This document shows positions 37,063 to 48,708 of a DNA stretch of 64,000 nt, one piece after another. The notes beneath the pieces are model-generated. The model ran no database searches. It was not told where the DNA came from and worked only from the letters and a program-made list of their open reading frames with translations. The DNA comes from Emergomyces orientalis (Eukaryota; Ascomycota; Eurotiomycetes; Onygenales; Ajellomycetaceae). Position 1 is the first letter of the stretch; every line of letters starts with the position of its first letter. The translations under genes were made by a program, and so were the position numbers. Location: the NCBI GenBank assembly GCA_002110485.1, contig MOWL01000067.1, positions 2,480,001 through 2,544,000 of the forward strand. Direction: 5' to 3'.

Positions 37063-38135
37063 CTAGCCACCATATGTATCCCCCGTAATTTTCTCATACG
37101 CCTCTTTATACTTCTCTCCAGTCCTCCTTACCACTTCCTCGTCCATCCTCACCCCATCCTTACCCTTCAATCCGCTCTTGACCAACCAATCGCGCAAAAA
37201 CTGTTTATCAAAGCTCTCCTGCGACTTGCCAACCTCACAGTTCGCCGCAGACCAGAACCGCGACGAGTCTGGCGTCAGCACCTCGTCGACCAGCACGACC
37301 TCGTCGTTCTCTGTGTCAAGCCCGAACTCGAATTTTGTGTCTGCGATGATGAGGCCGCGGGAGAGTGCATAGGCATGGGCAGTTTCGTAGAGTGTCAGGG
37401 CCAGGGAGGAGATTATGGGGGCGTATTTGGGGCCGAGAATGGTTACAGCTGTAGTTTGTTAGCTATGGGGTAAAAAAAACCATGGGGGAAGATGGGGTGG
37501 AGTGGAGGTGTGGTACCTTGATCTGGATGGATGTTCTCATCATGTTCTCCCTGCTCCGCCTTGGTGCTGGGCGTATATATGGGCCCATCAGGAAATGGCT
37601 GACTCTCCTTCAAACCCTCCGGCATCTTTATGCCATGCACCGTGCCAGATGTTTGATATTCCTTCCAGGCTGAACCGGTGATGTAGCCCCGTACGATAGC
37701 TTCGATGGGGAACACTGAGAGCTTACGCACCTGCATACAGCGGTTTTGTAGGGCTGGTTGCAGCGATTCGGGTATCTGTTGGGGTAGATCGAGGGTGATG
37801 AAGTGAGTGCGCAGGCTTGGGATGGCGGTGGTGAGGATTTTGAACCAGTGGGTTGTAAGGAGGGTGAGGAGGGTGCCTTTGTTGGGGATTGGCTGGTTCA
37901 ATTAAAGAGATTTAGATCAGCAAACTGGCGATTAGGATAAGGTTTCCTTTCATTAAATCGCTGAAGACTCGGGTAGATGGTATACATTTTCCATGATTAC
38001 GTCGTAGGCGGAGATGCGGTCGGTAGCTATGAAGAGGAGGGTGTGCGGGTCGACTTCGTACAGATCGCGTACTTTACCCCGCGCGACGAGGGGGAGGATA
38101 CCCTGCAGATTGCTGGTGGTCATGGGTTCAGCCAT
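37063..38135 (-). CDS. ADE1: Phosphoribosylaminoimidazole-succinocarboxamide synthase (SAICAR synthetase)
   Basis: Three exons on the complement (37986-38135, 37517-37892, 37063-37448) give 303 residues, the usual length. Motifs: LPLVARGKVRDLYEVD (nucleotide-binding loop), LFIATDRISAYDVIMEN, PIPNKGTLLTLLTTHWF, FPIEAIVRGYITGSAWKEY, GLIIADTKFEFGLD, VDEVLTPDSSRFW and SFDKQFLRDWL. The enzyme ligates aspartate to CAIR in the seventh step of cytosolic de novo purine synthesis. The core motifs are all present. The intermotif PIPNKG replaces the more usual GIPDKG at the exon 2 start, so a different acceptor is possible but the frame is right. Confidence 0.96.
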
Positions 38136-38590
38136 AGCTGCGGATGAGTATATCGGGTTTTATGGAACGTTGGGACGGTCAATTGGGAGATTTTTATATG
38201 TTCGTATCGGTGGTGATGGCGGGGTGCAGCGGAACAAATTTGATATCTAGTCATGGCGGGGAGAAAGAAAAAGGGCGGGATTAGTCAGGGCTTGGCATCG
38301 GAGCTTCTTTGTCGCGCGGAAATGAGAACTGACGCGACGTTAGATAACTATTTAGGAGAAGAAACGGTACGGCCAGGAAATAAAAAAACCCTATATTAAG
38401 ATGATCTGAAGGCAGCATGCGTAATTGTTAAAGGCAATTCACATATAAACATTTTCTAGATACCCATGTTTGCTTTTCTCTTCCAATGCCTGTGTCCCAG
38501 CTTGCCATATTGATGCGATCCATAACCATGTCCAACCCCTTTATTTAAACAAATTCCCTATGCACAATACCCCATGAATAAAGAGTCAAA
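38136..38590. promoter_or_regulatory. Bidirectional promoter region ADE1/APC5
   Basis: 455 bp between divergent starts; no individual sites identified. Confidence 0.5.
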
Positions 38591-41326
38591 ATGACTCGTT
38601 ATCTGACTCCCTCCAAGATCTCTCTTCTGGCTCTTGTCTCTGTCTACACTGAGGGCAAAGTACCCAACTCCGCCATCATCCCCGCCCTCTCGTTCATCGT
38701 CTCCCATCTACTGCCCCTCCAACCCTCAATTCTAGACCTCAAATCCACCAGCACAACCACGCAAGATAAAAGCCATGCCATACCCATCCAGGACGTTGAG
38801 GCTGCTACATCACCTCTAGCCTCCTCCATCCCTGGTAGAACCGTCTGGGACCTGCTGTTGGAGAAGTTATGGAAACTCGACTGCTACGACGCCCTCGACA
38901 ATTTTTTTGCAGGCATATCAAAGATGCTCATGAAGACTCGCGAGGAGCTGATCAATGACCGCAACAACGGCATTGCGCCGGAGACGGGACGTATGCTACT
39001 CTCCCGCGCCTCCCCGCTAGGTTTTTTCATCAGAAGGGCGCAGCTTGAATATACCCGGCTGCAGTTCCATGATGCGGTGGCGCTATGGAGGGGGCTTATC
39101 AAGTATCGGTTACCGACATATCAGCTGTGGGCGAAGAGGAATCCGTTAGATAGTCAGACGGCGGTAGACGTCAATCTGGTTCAGCTTGGCTTGGGTCTGA
39201 CGAGTCCACTGGCTAAGGTGGTGTATGGGGCGTTGGAAGAAGGGAGAGATGTGGAAGTGGGGATGAGTACGAGGGATATTGAGCGGTTGCTAGATTTTCA
39301 GGTTGGGGAGATGCAGAGTAGGTTACCAGTTTACGTCTCTCGAACGATACCATTTCGCTCGCTCTCCCTATTTTTTTTTCTTTCGGGCTAGCCTTCCACC
39401 GTGATGCAGTTTACTGATATATATTTGTTTAATATAGGCAACGGATGCAGGATTACGGACGAAATGAGATCGCGCCTGGAACAGATGGTTACGTCTGGAG
39501 TGTCTATACCAAGCTCACAACATTATATAAAGTTAGTGTTTCACTATTCGCCTGACGGGAGACACGAGCTGATCGCACAACCATATAGGTTCCTCGATTC
39601 CTGGAAAGCGGGAGATTATCCCTCATCTTTTGATCACTTACATCGCTACTTTGACTACACCATGCAAAGCCGCGATAGAACTTTCTACCAATATGCCCTT
39701 CTTAATCTTGCCATCCTCCAAGCTGACTTTGGCTGCCATGGGGAAGCCGTCTCCGCTATGCAAGAGGCCATTTCGATTGCACGGGAAACCCATGACATGA
39801 ACTGTCTCAATTTCTGCCTGAGCTGGCTCTACCACTTTGGCAAAGCCTTTCCGGATGAAATGAAAGATGTGCAGAATACAGGAATGCTGGGTAGTGAAAA
39901 GGAAGGATTAGCGTTTCTACAGGCCAAAGCTAGAGAGACGGAGATGTGGAGTCTTCTGGGCACATCGCTGCTTAGTGAGGCTAAGCTAGAGTTGCAGAAT
40001 GTAAGTATGCTCCAGTCTTCATATTTGAAACGTGAATTTTTACGGCCTACTTACAGCTAGGTACTACAGGGCGAGAGTGTGGCGTCCGCATTTGAGCACA
40101 TCGTCAAAACGTCATTTCTCAACGTGACGAAGGATATACCTAATTCGGTTGGGCCTCAACTTATGCTGCAAGCGTCGGCATATGTCAGGATAGGTAATGA
40201 TGTTCCTCACCCTGGTTTTAAACTTAACAGAGATTTACTAATAGTTTTATAACTGAAGGGGTCGCACATCTAGCGTGGTCTAATTGCGAGATTTTTCGGG
40301 AATGCTATGCAAAACATGCCCCATTTGAAGATAACCTCAGGGTGATTTGTCGGAGTAGCCTGCTTGTAAGTAACACCTTCCACTCACACCCTGCGAAGGT
40401 TAGATGCTGACAACCGGAAGTTGGCTGCTAAAGGGAGTTATGGCCTCTCGATGGCCCGGCTAAATGAGATATCTTCCGATTCGCTTCGAATTCTTAAGAA
40501 CCAGCAAAATTGGACATTCTTCTGCGGGCTTTTGAAGTTGCAAAGACAACTGCATAGGTAATTCTTTGTCCTTTCCTTCTACATAAGAACTTGCTGACCT
40601 TTAAGTAGGGATGACAAATTAGCAGCAGAGCATCTAATACCCCAGCTACATGCTTGTGCTCCACCAGACACAGAATTAGCCCTGACACTGTCGCTCCTAG
40701 AGGTTGATTTTTTGATGCGAAAAGGCGACTACACAGCTGCACTCAAAATAATCGAGCATAATGCCCGGTCTACACGACAGGAGAACTTCGACGTTGCCAC
40801 CCAAGTAAAACTCCTGGTCGCAAAAGCGAGGATCTTTGACCAAACCAGTCAACCGGAAAGGGGTTTCTCGTTAGCAATGAGAGCAGCCAACATCGCCCAC
40901 CGATCACGGTATCTGCCTGGTCTCTGGGAGGCTATCGGCGTTCTCTCCGTGATCCTCATGACCTTCAAGGAATTTGAAGCTGCCCTTGAGGTTCTAGAGA
41001 GTATCGTTCCCCAAGTGCTTGAGTGTGAAGATGCATACCTCACCGCGCGCATATATTCTCTATTAGTAGATGCCAACATGGGTCTGGCGGGCCAAGCACA
41101 AGTGCCAGGGAGGGATAAAGTGCGGCGGAAGGAGCATATGGCACGGGCGGTGGAGTTTATAGACTGTGCGTTTGAGGAGTTCTCGAATGTGGAGGATGTG
41201 CAGGGCCAATGTGAGATGATGGCGAAGAAGGCAATGGTGATGCACCTGTCTGGGGATCTGGTGTTGGCGAATGATTATGCGGCCAAGTATCTAGATTTGA
41301 AGCGGCAGGCTGCTGCGGAGGGATAA
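38591..41326 (+). CDS. APC5: Anaphase-promoting complex subunit 5
   Basis: Seven exons (38591-39317, 39438-39531, 39589-40000, 40070-40193, 40259-40365, 40421-40557, 40609-41326) give 772 residues. The N-terminal helical region (YLTPSKISLLALVSVY) precedes the Apc5 TPR signature FLDSWKAGDYPSSFDHLH, RYFDYTMQ and LLNLAILQADFGCHGEAV. Further TPR-like pairs follow (RKGDYTAALKIIE, ALEVLESIVPQVL). Apc5 is a scaffold subunit of the APC/C ubiquitin ligase controlling anaphase and mitotic exit. The first donor is GTAGGT at 39318; the better-looking GTTACC four bases later would break the frame. APC5 is a known near neighbour of MAT in this group of fungi. Confidence 0.95.
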
Positions 41327-41952
41327 AGGGGATGGAATGCGAATGCGTGTACCGTATTAAAGGGGATTCTTCATGCTTAGGTATTCCTTATTTGATCTGT
41401 TCCACATAGTGAGGCTGGGCTGCATAGATGTAGAGGTAATTACCTAGGCAATCTGGCTAAACAAGCCTGGCGTGGCCATTAGCTATCCCCGTCTTCTCTT
41501 ATCCCTCTCCCAGCACTTCTTGTCCCTCGTATTTGCTGCTGTGAGACATGAAAATATCTGCAGCGGGAAAACCCAATCAAACCATGACTCGCCGCCCTCT
41601 TGAAGTCACTTTGGTGTAATTCCTTACTTTTACTAGTATGGCGCGGGACCTACAAGTGACAAGTGACCTGCCAAGCCCCACAAACTCTCTCACACACCGC
41701 TTCGCTGAGTCATCACTGAGTCACCCTTTCCCGCCCCCCGATCCAGCCTTAAATCTCCCTCCCTTGTTTCCTCATCCCTTTCTTCCTCCATCCATCTATC
41801 CATCGTCAACTTCGCATCTCTCTTTTCCCACCGCTGCTTGTGCCTTGTCTTTTGCTCACAGCTCTCCACTCTTCCAACAAACAACCCCATCCTTAACCTA
41901 AACTACACCTACTACGCCCCTTTTTAAGTCCGTCGCGACAAACAACGGGTTT
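41327..41952. other. Intergenic region, SUI1 promoter and leader
   Basis: The last 250 bases are strongly pyrimidine-rich (about 41690-41930), typical of highly expressed fungal translation genes. No gene seen. Confidence 0.55.
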
Positions 41953-42853
41953 ATGTCAATCGAAAACCTCAAGACCTTCGGTAAGTTGCCACACCACCTC
42001 AATTTTTTTCCTTGCTTTTCTGCCCACCCCAACAAACCCACCAAGGCTGCTACCACATCAGCCACATACCACTACAGCTACTTGGGATAGCAGAGTACTC
42101 TGATGGCTATCGTCGAGGAGAGTATTCTACTGTCTCTGTTGTCTGCCTGTGGTTGATGGTCCTTGTGGTGGCGCTCTGAGAAATAGCGGGGTAGCCGCGA
42201 TACCTTGTGTCGCGGCTGAAAATTACAAAAACAACTCAAAGAGGGCTAGTTAACTAACCACGTGCCTCGTGTGTGATTTTGCATACAGACCCCTTCGCCG
42301 AAGCTGACGAAGACACCGGCGATACAAAACAATCCCAAAATTATATCCATATACGGATTCAACGTATGAACTCCCCATTTCTTTCCGTTTCTTGTTTGTT
42401 GTTGCATACGATTTAGGAACTGCAATACTGACATATTCTCAACAGAACGCAATGGTCGTAAGACTCTGACAACTGTTCAAGGTCTCCCGAAAAAGTTCGA
42501 CCAGAAGAAAATCCTCAAGGTCATTAAGAAGAAGTTCGGTATGTTTTTACGCTCCCACACCACCCGACGAGTCCGGTTTGTTTGTTTTACTAGCTGTGAC
42601 AAATATACTAAGTTGTATCATAGCTTGCAATGGCACCATCGTCAACGACAGTGAGATGGGCGAGGTGATCCAGCTCCAGGGGGATCAGCGCAAGGATGTC
42701 CAAGAATTTTTGGTGGATAAGAAAGAAGGGCTCGAACTCGACGCTAAGACCATAAAGGTATGCTCCACTCATTCTTCAATATGCTTTTATTTCATTTTTT
42801 TAAGCACCATATATCTAACTAGACTCGTCTTTATCTAGGTCCATGGGTTCTAA
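41953..42853 (+). CDS. SUI1: Translation initiation factor eIF1
   Basis: Five exons (41953-41980, 42289-42363, 42446-42538, 42624-42757, 42839-42853) give 114 residues. Conserved eIF1 segments are MSIENLKTFDPFAEAD, YIHIRIQQRNGRKTLTTVQG, CNGTIV and QGDQRKDVQEFLVD, ending KVHGF. The last exon encodes only four residues plus stop. eIF1 binds the 40S P-site region and enforces AUG selection. Intron 1 is 308 nt, long for this window, and follows a nine-codon first exon, an arrangement common in ribosomal and translation genes. Confidence 0.97.
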
Positions 42854-44737
42854 GTCAACCTCATCACGCCCGTCCCGTTTCGTTTTCCCAGTCCACTCCA
42901 GAGGATCGATAGGAGCCATGTCGTTCGTCACCTTTGTCCACTGGCTGGGGGAGGGTCATTCTCATAGACAGAATGCTCTTTATCCGGTATAGATCTACGG
43001 ATTGCTTCTTGCCGGTTTGACGGAACTTTTTTTTTTTTGAAACCTTGTCCTGTGATTTGAGTGGTCTGGATATATAACGGTACTCGGTCGGTTTAAACCC
43101 CTCCCCGCTGTGTGATTCTTAGAGCAAGAACGCCATCCACCACAATTGAGGGGAAGCCCGCGCCCACCCTCCAACTCGAGTAGACGGGATGATGACGGGA
43201 CGAGGCGTTGATGAGATACCCCATGCTTTTTTTTCTTCGTTTACTTCGGTTGTTTAACTGTTCGGATGAAGTGGGTGGTGATGATGATGACGTGGAAATT
43301 GTTTTCCTTTTCATGCTTTTGTTGTTTTTTAGTTGTTTATAAAGAACTGGAGGAATGAATCAACAGTGGCTTTTTTAACAATTAGAAAATGGGGCCGAAT
43401 CGGGCCGAATTGAGTCAAGATCGATCGTTCTGTGATGCTTACAAGACCATACCATCTGGTTTAAGACAACAATCATTTCCTTTTACTCTTCTTTCTCGAA
43501 TGTGGTTTTTTTCTCTCCCGATGGTCCCTGACCCTCGACACCGTTTGTTCCGGGAATCTGTCTCTTCGGTTGTCCTTTCCCACCCTCCAGTCTTTCCTTT
43601 TTGCCATTGTCAATCTCTTAATAATAACTATTGGCCAGTTTTTTGGTGCTTTATGCGGTTTTTATTACTGCTGATGTGCTCGTTCATTCAATTTATAGTT
43701 AGGAGTTGAAATCCATATACGTATCCTGTAATAATTATTAGCTTCCTTTTTCTTTACAAATGTTGTAGTCTTGATTGTTAACATCAAATCAACTCTGCTA
43801 ACATCTTGATGTGCAGAGAGTAGCAGCACATTCATCCCGAGTCGTTTTCCCTAAACTTGTAGTTCCATCTTGGGTAATGTGTACGGAGGGGAACAGGGCG
43901 GGCGGTGGGAGAAATTTTGGATTGTCTGGTGTTGTTAGCTGCTAGTTTTATAAGCCACTTCCTGTATCTCCTCAAACACACTGGGTATTGAGATATAAAT
44001 GATGCTCATGGTCAAATGAAAAATCAATTGGTTATTTCTTCATTCTTTTTATTTTTCTCTTGCTTTCTTTCTGACAGAATAAGCTGTGTTCTGTCTGCAG
44101 ATTCACAACCTGATCAACATAGTATTAAATATATATGAATGAAATCTATGTATGATAATATGCAACAGCAAACTCAGATAAAGCATTTGGTGCAGATGGC
44201 ATTGAATTCCAAATTATTTTTTTTTCATCAACTTATTCTCTTTTTCTTTTATATCTATCTACCTCAACGAGATACTGAAACGGAAACACATAAAAAGAAA
44301 AGAAAAAGAGATATGTATGTTTAGATTATCTTGAAGATGATTGGAAACTTAAGCTAAATCAAAAAGAAATATGCAGGATGCAGATGCAGATGCATGTCAT
44401 CCATCCTCCATGCAAAGGGATCGCCAATCAGTTTTCTCGTAAGAGATTTGGAATAAGGATTTTCGACTGCAAGTGGAGCAAGAGAGCACTGTTGAGAAAA
44501 AGAAGATGATAGAAAGAGCAAAAAAATCATTTATAATCATGCGCAGTAAGGGAAGAGCTATGCAGGCAGAAGCTATACCAGCCTCTTCTTTATAAAAAAT
44601 AGGATGAAAAGTGAGTCAAAAATAAATGAAATACAATGTGAATTAGAGAAATATGTTACTCATGCACGATCGCTGTTGTTATCAAAAATGAGAAAGAAAG
44701 AAAAGAAAGAAAAGATGTCAGAAAAGGTCGTCTTCTT
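42854..44737. other. Intergenic region SUI1 - EOS1
   Basis: 1.9 kb, AT-rich with A/T runs. A 106-codon plus-strand frame at 43389-43709 lies shortly downstream of SUI1 and has no family signal. No supported gene. Confidence 0.5.
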
Positions 44738-46051
44738 CTATCCTGTAGATACCCCCTCTCCAAGCCCATATTCAGCAATCTTTTGAGTGCCAATTTCCAA
44801 TATTTTCTTACCCATAACGAATAAAGGGACCTCAGGCTCATTTTCGCGTGTAAGATGCAACTGCAGGAGCAAGGAGCACATACTTAGGAAGCTGGCAATT
44901 GAGAAAACGTAAATCGTAGCAAATGTTTCCTTTTTTATGTTAATTTGGCGCTGGGTGATGTGGTAAACGAACGTGAGGACCTGTTTTAGGGGAATTAGGT
45001 ATCAAAAAAAAAAAAAAAAATTTAATTTTGAAGAGACACATGTGCCCGCGTAGGTATGTGCATGAAATATAGGGTCGAACGAACCGATGCAATTGATATC
45101 CACGCTGGAAGCAGAAGACGAGGATCCGAAGAAGCGCCAGATAGATAGAGTATCCAGGACGTGAGGTAGGCAAGAAGGCCATTTGTAGCCAAAAGTCGAA
45201 TCACAACAGCAGCAGGGGTATAATTAAGCAGCCTTGATTTCCCGAGTTAGATTTGAGGGTTCGATATGGCTTGTTGGCGTAAATGTCTGAACGGATGTTT
45301 GGGAAACCCTGGACGACTCACCATCTAGACATCATACAATCCGTGAAAAAGTAAAATAAATATGCTGACGCCGAACACTGCAAGTTGGTAATAGTTAGCA
45401 ATTTATTACAATTTTACGTCCTTTAATCTTCTTTTTCACCATTTCAAACACGTTTGCTCGCATGGTATCCAACCTGCGAGTAAAGAGAAGGAGCAGGAAA
45501 TACCCAAATAATAGCCAATGCCACTTCTGTAACCCTGAACCTCCTCTCCACGTCCCAATCGGCTGCGGTGCCCCTCACAATAGCCGCCGTCCATCCTTCA
45601 TGCCAAAAATGAGGCCTGATACGCAAGAGCTCTGCTAGAAAGGTAAAAGCACATCGTAGGCCCCACCACGCCGCCGGAAGGATACTAAGCCCCCGACACA
45701 GCAACAGGGGAATATACCAACGGCGATCCACACCCAGAATCACTGCAACTCGAGGATGGAGCGAGGATAATACATCACGGGATGTGGAAACGGAGGTATC
45801 TGATGACTGCGACTGGGAGGCCACCGTGGACGGAGAGGAAGAATTTGACGACAGAAACGGAGGAGGAGGATCGTTCGGGGTATCCGGACGAGCGCGATAT
45901 GACCTTAGAGCATTGCGGAATCGAGGCTGGGACTGTGGAGGGAGAGCATGGTGAGGAGAGGGAGGGGGGGGTTTGCTGCTGAAGGAAGACGCCAGTCTCT
46001 TGAGTTGACGACTATTGCAGCCGTGGGCACTCAAGGTCAAGGAAATATTAT
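44738..46051 (-). CDS. EOS1-like N-glycosylation membrane protein (N-terminus incomplete)
   Basis: Four exons on the complement: 45504 to about 46051, 45322-45377, 45085-45232 and 44738-44980. The fungal Eos1 core is clear: LHPRVAVILGVDRRWYIPLL, RVTEVALAIIW, CSASAYLFYFFTDCMMSRW, LLNYTPAAVVIRLLATNG, LYLSGASSDPRLLLPAWISI, VLTFVYHITQRQINIKKE and FLSMCSLLLQLHLTRENEPE. It has several membrane segments and is expected in the ER, where yeast Eos1 affects N-glycosylation and oxidative-stress tolerance. The first visible exon begins at a TTTTCTAG acceptor (46052-46053) and has no in-frame ATG, so a short upstream coding exon must exist or the start is non-AUG. The symbol is withheld because the start is unresolved. 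Confidence 0.88.
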
Positions 46052-46905
46052 CTAGAAAAGATTGAATAGGACGTTAATCAGGGGGTTATTCAGCTGAGAG
46101 CGGTAAGACTTGACTGTAATTGTTGTAATGAAGAATGTTGTTGGTTGTGAGGTTTGTTGAAACTGACGAGAAGACAGGATGAGTAAGATGAGTTAAATGT
46201 GCCTAGTTCTCCACTAAAGTGTTGCTGGGTTTCGTTAAATAAACTCCGCACTATAGGGGCCAAATTGTGCTACGGGGCCCATATTTAGGCGCCTAACTTG
46301 GCTTGATCGGCGACGCTACAGTGGGCTTTGGACAAGCTCCATAATCGACATGTTTTTAAATCTTTGATATTCGTAACCATGCCGAGTACTTTCCTTGCAA
46401 GCACTGGAATACAAATCATGTTTATGAAGCTGGTGAGAATCTCGTTTCTTCTATACGCGCTCCTCGGCTGCGACCGTTTACCAATTAAACACTAACAAAT
46501 TCCAGAACTGCTAACGAGATTGAGATCTAAAATTCGAATTTCTCAATTCACAATGCCCAATTGATATTGTCTAACTACGCGAATTGTGGTTTCAGCACAG
46601 CATATCTGCCTGCTGCTGAGACTTCTTATTAGTGTATTTGAAATCTAAATCCAGCCAACTTAAATATATGGCCGTGTCCAAATCGGTTGGCATGTAATAA
46701 ATAATCTCTCCGAATACTGCCCATTCAGAGGTCACCATAGTTTTGGAAGCGCCAGCCCTCACTCACCCTTCAAGCCGGCGCAGCAAGTCGGACGATTGCT
46801 GTATTGTGACTCTTGACCAACTCAAAATTAACGATTCAAACAAGTATTCCAACACATGTACATACATGTACATACCTCTGTGGGCAAGATAAAAGGGAAA
46901 CGGCG
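46052..46905. promoter_or_regulatory. Divergent promoter region EOS1 / GH47
   Basis: About 850 bp between oppositely oriented genes. It should include the missing first EOS1 exon, which I could not place. A short direct repeat (ACATGTACATACATGTACATACC) sits in the GH47 leader at about 46854-46876. Confidence 0.5.
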
Positions 46906-48708
46906 ATGATTTCATTCAGAGGAAGATGGTTAGTTTACGTTGGTCTGTCAGCCCTTCTCCTCTTGATCTATCGAAGAAGCAACCCAAATACTTTCACTCC
47001 AAATCCAAATTATCCAAAGCTGCCTGAAGACTTCAGATTCGAATGGAGGAGCTTCAGAGAGAAACACCCCGTGAAATCAGTGGTACCACTACCTCCTGAC
47101 CCGGTCAAAAAGCTACCCAAAGTTCAGTATGCGTTCGCGGATCAATCTTTCAACGAGATTCTATCGAAGCAAAAGCCACGACAAGAGGCAGTCAAAAAAA
47201 CATTCATTCGCGCCTGGAAATCGTACAGGAGATTTGCATGGATGCGCGACGAAGCTACCCCACTTCGAGAAGGGTCCTTTAACACTTTTGGTGGATGGGC
47301 AGCTACCCTGGTTGACAGTCTTGACACCCTATGGATCATGGACCTGAAAGATGAATTCCGTGAAGCTGTACACGCGGCTTCAAACATCGACTTCGCTGCG
47401 ACTGAAGCCAAGGAAGTCAATGTCTTTGAAACAACAATCCGCTACCTAGGCGGCCTCCTATCAGCCTATGACCTAAGCGGAGAACCAGCCCTTCTCACCA
47501 AGGCCACCGAGCTGGGAGGCATTCTCTACGTCGCCTTTGACACTCCAAACCGCATGCCCGTCACCCGCTGGAAAATTCATTCCGCGTTTCTTGGCCTCGA
47601 CCAGGAGGCTTCGAGCTTCTGCCTTCTTGCCGAGATCGGCTCCCTGACATTGGAATTCACACGGCTATCGCAACTCACCAAAGACCCCAAATGGTATGAT
47701 GCCGTACACAGAATCATGAAAATATTCGACGAGCAACAGAGCAAGACGAAGTTTCCAGGCATGTGGCCTCTCGTCGTCGATGCGCGCACGAAAAATTTAC
47801 AAGGGAAAATGGACACGTACACGCTGGGTGGGATGGCTGATTCCTTTTACGAATACCTGCCAAAAATGCACGTGCTGCTAGGCGGCGTGGATGGGATGTA
47901 TGAGAAAATGTACAGGGATTCCATGGCTGTTGTGGTGAAACATAATCTTTATAGGCCTATGGTGCCTGATAATGCAGACATACTCATTTCCGGCAAGGTG
48001 ACTTCACATTCTGAAGCAGGCGTTGAGCTGGATGCCGAAGGCCAGCATCTCACCTGCTTCGCCGGCGGCATGTTCGCGCTCGGGTCAAAGTTATTCGATA
48101 TCCCAACACATATGGATATCGCACGTAAGCTTACGGACGGTTGTATCTGGACATATAAAGCGACTCCGTCAGGGGCCATGCCCGAGGTGTTCCACATGGT
48201 CCCATGCCCAGCCAACGAACCCTGCGTATGGGACGAGGCCAAATACCGAGAGGCAGTAGTCGCTGCACATGCCAACTCCCTCTCCCTCTCTGATGGCGAC
48301 CAACAAAAGGACGAAGGAAACGGCGCAGAGGCCATCATAGCTCACCAACGCCTCCCCAAGGGTATCAGCTCAATGGAAGACAGGCGCTATAGTCTTCGCC
48401 CGGAAGCTATTGAAAGCATCTTCATTCTGTATCGTATTACCGGCCGGACGGAGCTCCTCGATGCGGCATGGGAGATGTTCACGGCTATTGAGGAAATGAC
48501 GAAGACTCCCTATGGGAATGCAGCGCTGGATGACGTTACAGCTACCAATGGAGCGAAGGGGAATGTGCCGTTATCAAACCGTATGGAGAGCTTCTGGCTG
48601 GCGGAAACCTTGAAATATTTTTATTTGATGTTCAGTGACCCTAGTTTGATTAGTTTGGATGAATATGTGCTTAATACAGAGGCACATCCGTTTCGGAGGA
48701 CAGGATAA
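46906..48708 (+). CDS. Class I alpha-1,2-mannosidase, glycoside hydrolase family 47
   Basis: Single exon of 600 residues from ATG 46906; upstream in-frame codons have no ATG. A signal-anchor segment (WLVYVGLSALLLLIY, about 8-22) indicates a type II ER or Golgi membrane protein. The catalytic (alpha/alpha)7 domain starts near residue 95: RAWKSYRRFAWMRDEATPL, FGGWAATLVDSLDTLWIMDL, FETTIRYLGGLLSAYDLSG, DTYTLGGMADSFYEYL, HLTCFAGGMFALG, YSLRPEAIESIFILYRITG and NRMESFWLAETLKYFYLMF. These are GH47 hallmarks, including the acidic residues around the calcium site. The enzyme trims alpha-1,2 mannoses from N-glycans using Ca2+. An intronless gene of this size is unusual beside its intron-rich neighbours. 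EOS1 next door is also linked to N-glycosylation, probably by chance. Confidence 0.95.
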   Translation: MISFRGRWLVYVGLSALLLLIYRRSNPNTFTPNPNYPKLPEDFRFEWRSFREKHPVKSVVPLPPDPVKKLPKVQYAFADQSFNEILSKQKPRQEAVKKTFIRAWKSYRRFAWMRDEATPLREGSFNTFGGWAATLVDSLDTLWIMDLKDEFREAVHAASNIDFAATEAKEVNVFETTIRYLGGLLSAYDLSGEPALLTKATELGGILYVAFDTPNRMPVTRWKIHSAFLGLDQEASSFCLLAEIGSLTLEFTRLSQLTKDPKWYDAVHRIMKIFDEQQSKTKFPGMWPLVVDARTKNLQGKMDTYTLGGMADSFYEYLPKMHVLLGGVDGMYEKMYRDSMAVVVKHNLYRPMVPDNADILISGKVTSHSEAGVELDAEGQHLTCFAGGMFALGSKLFDIPTHMDIARKLTDGCIWTYKATPSGAMPEVFHMVPCPANEPCVWDEAKYREAVVAAHANSLSLSDGDQQKDEGNGAEAIIAHQRLPKGISSMEDRRYSLRPEAIESIFILYRITGRTELLDAAWEMFTAIEEMTKTPYGNAALDDVTATNGAKGNVPLSNRMESFWLAETLKYFYLMFSDPSLISLDEYVLNTEAHPFRRTG

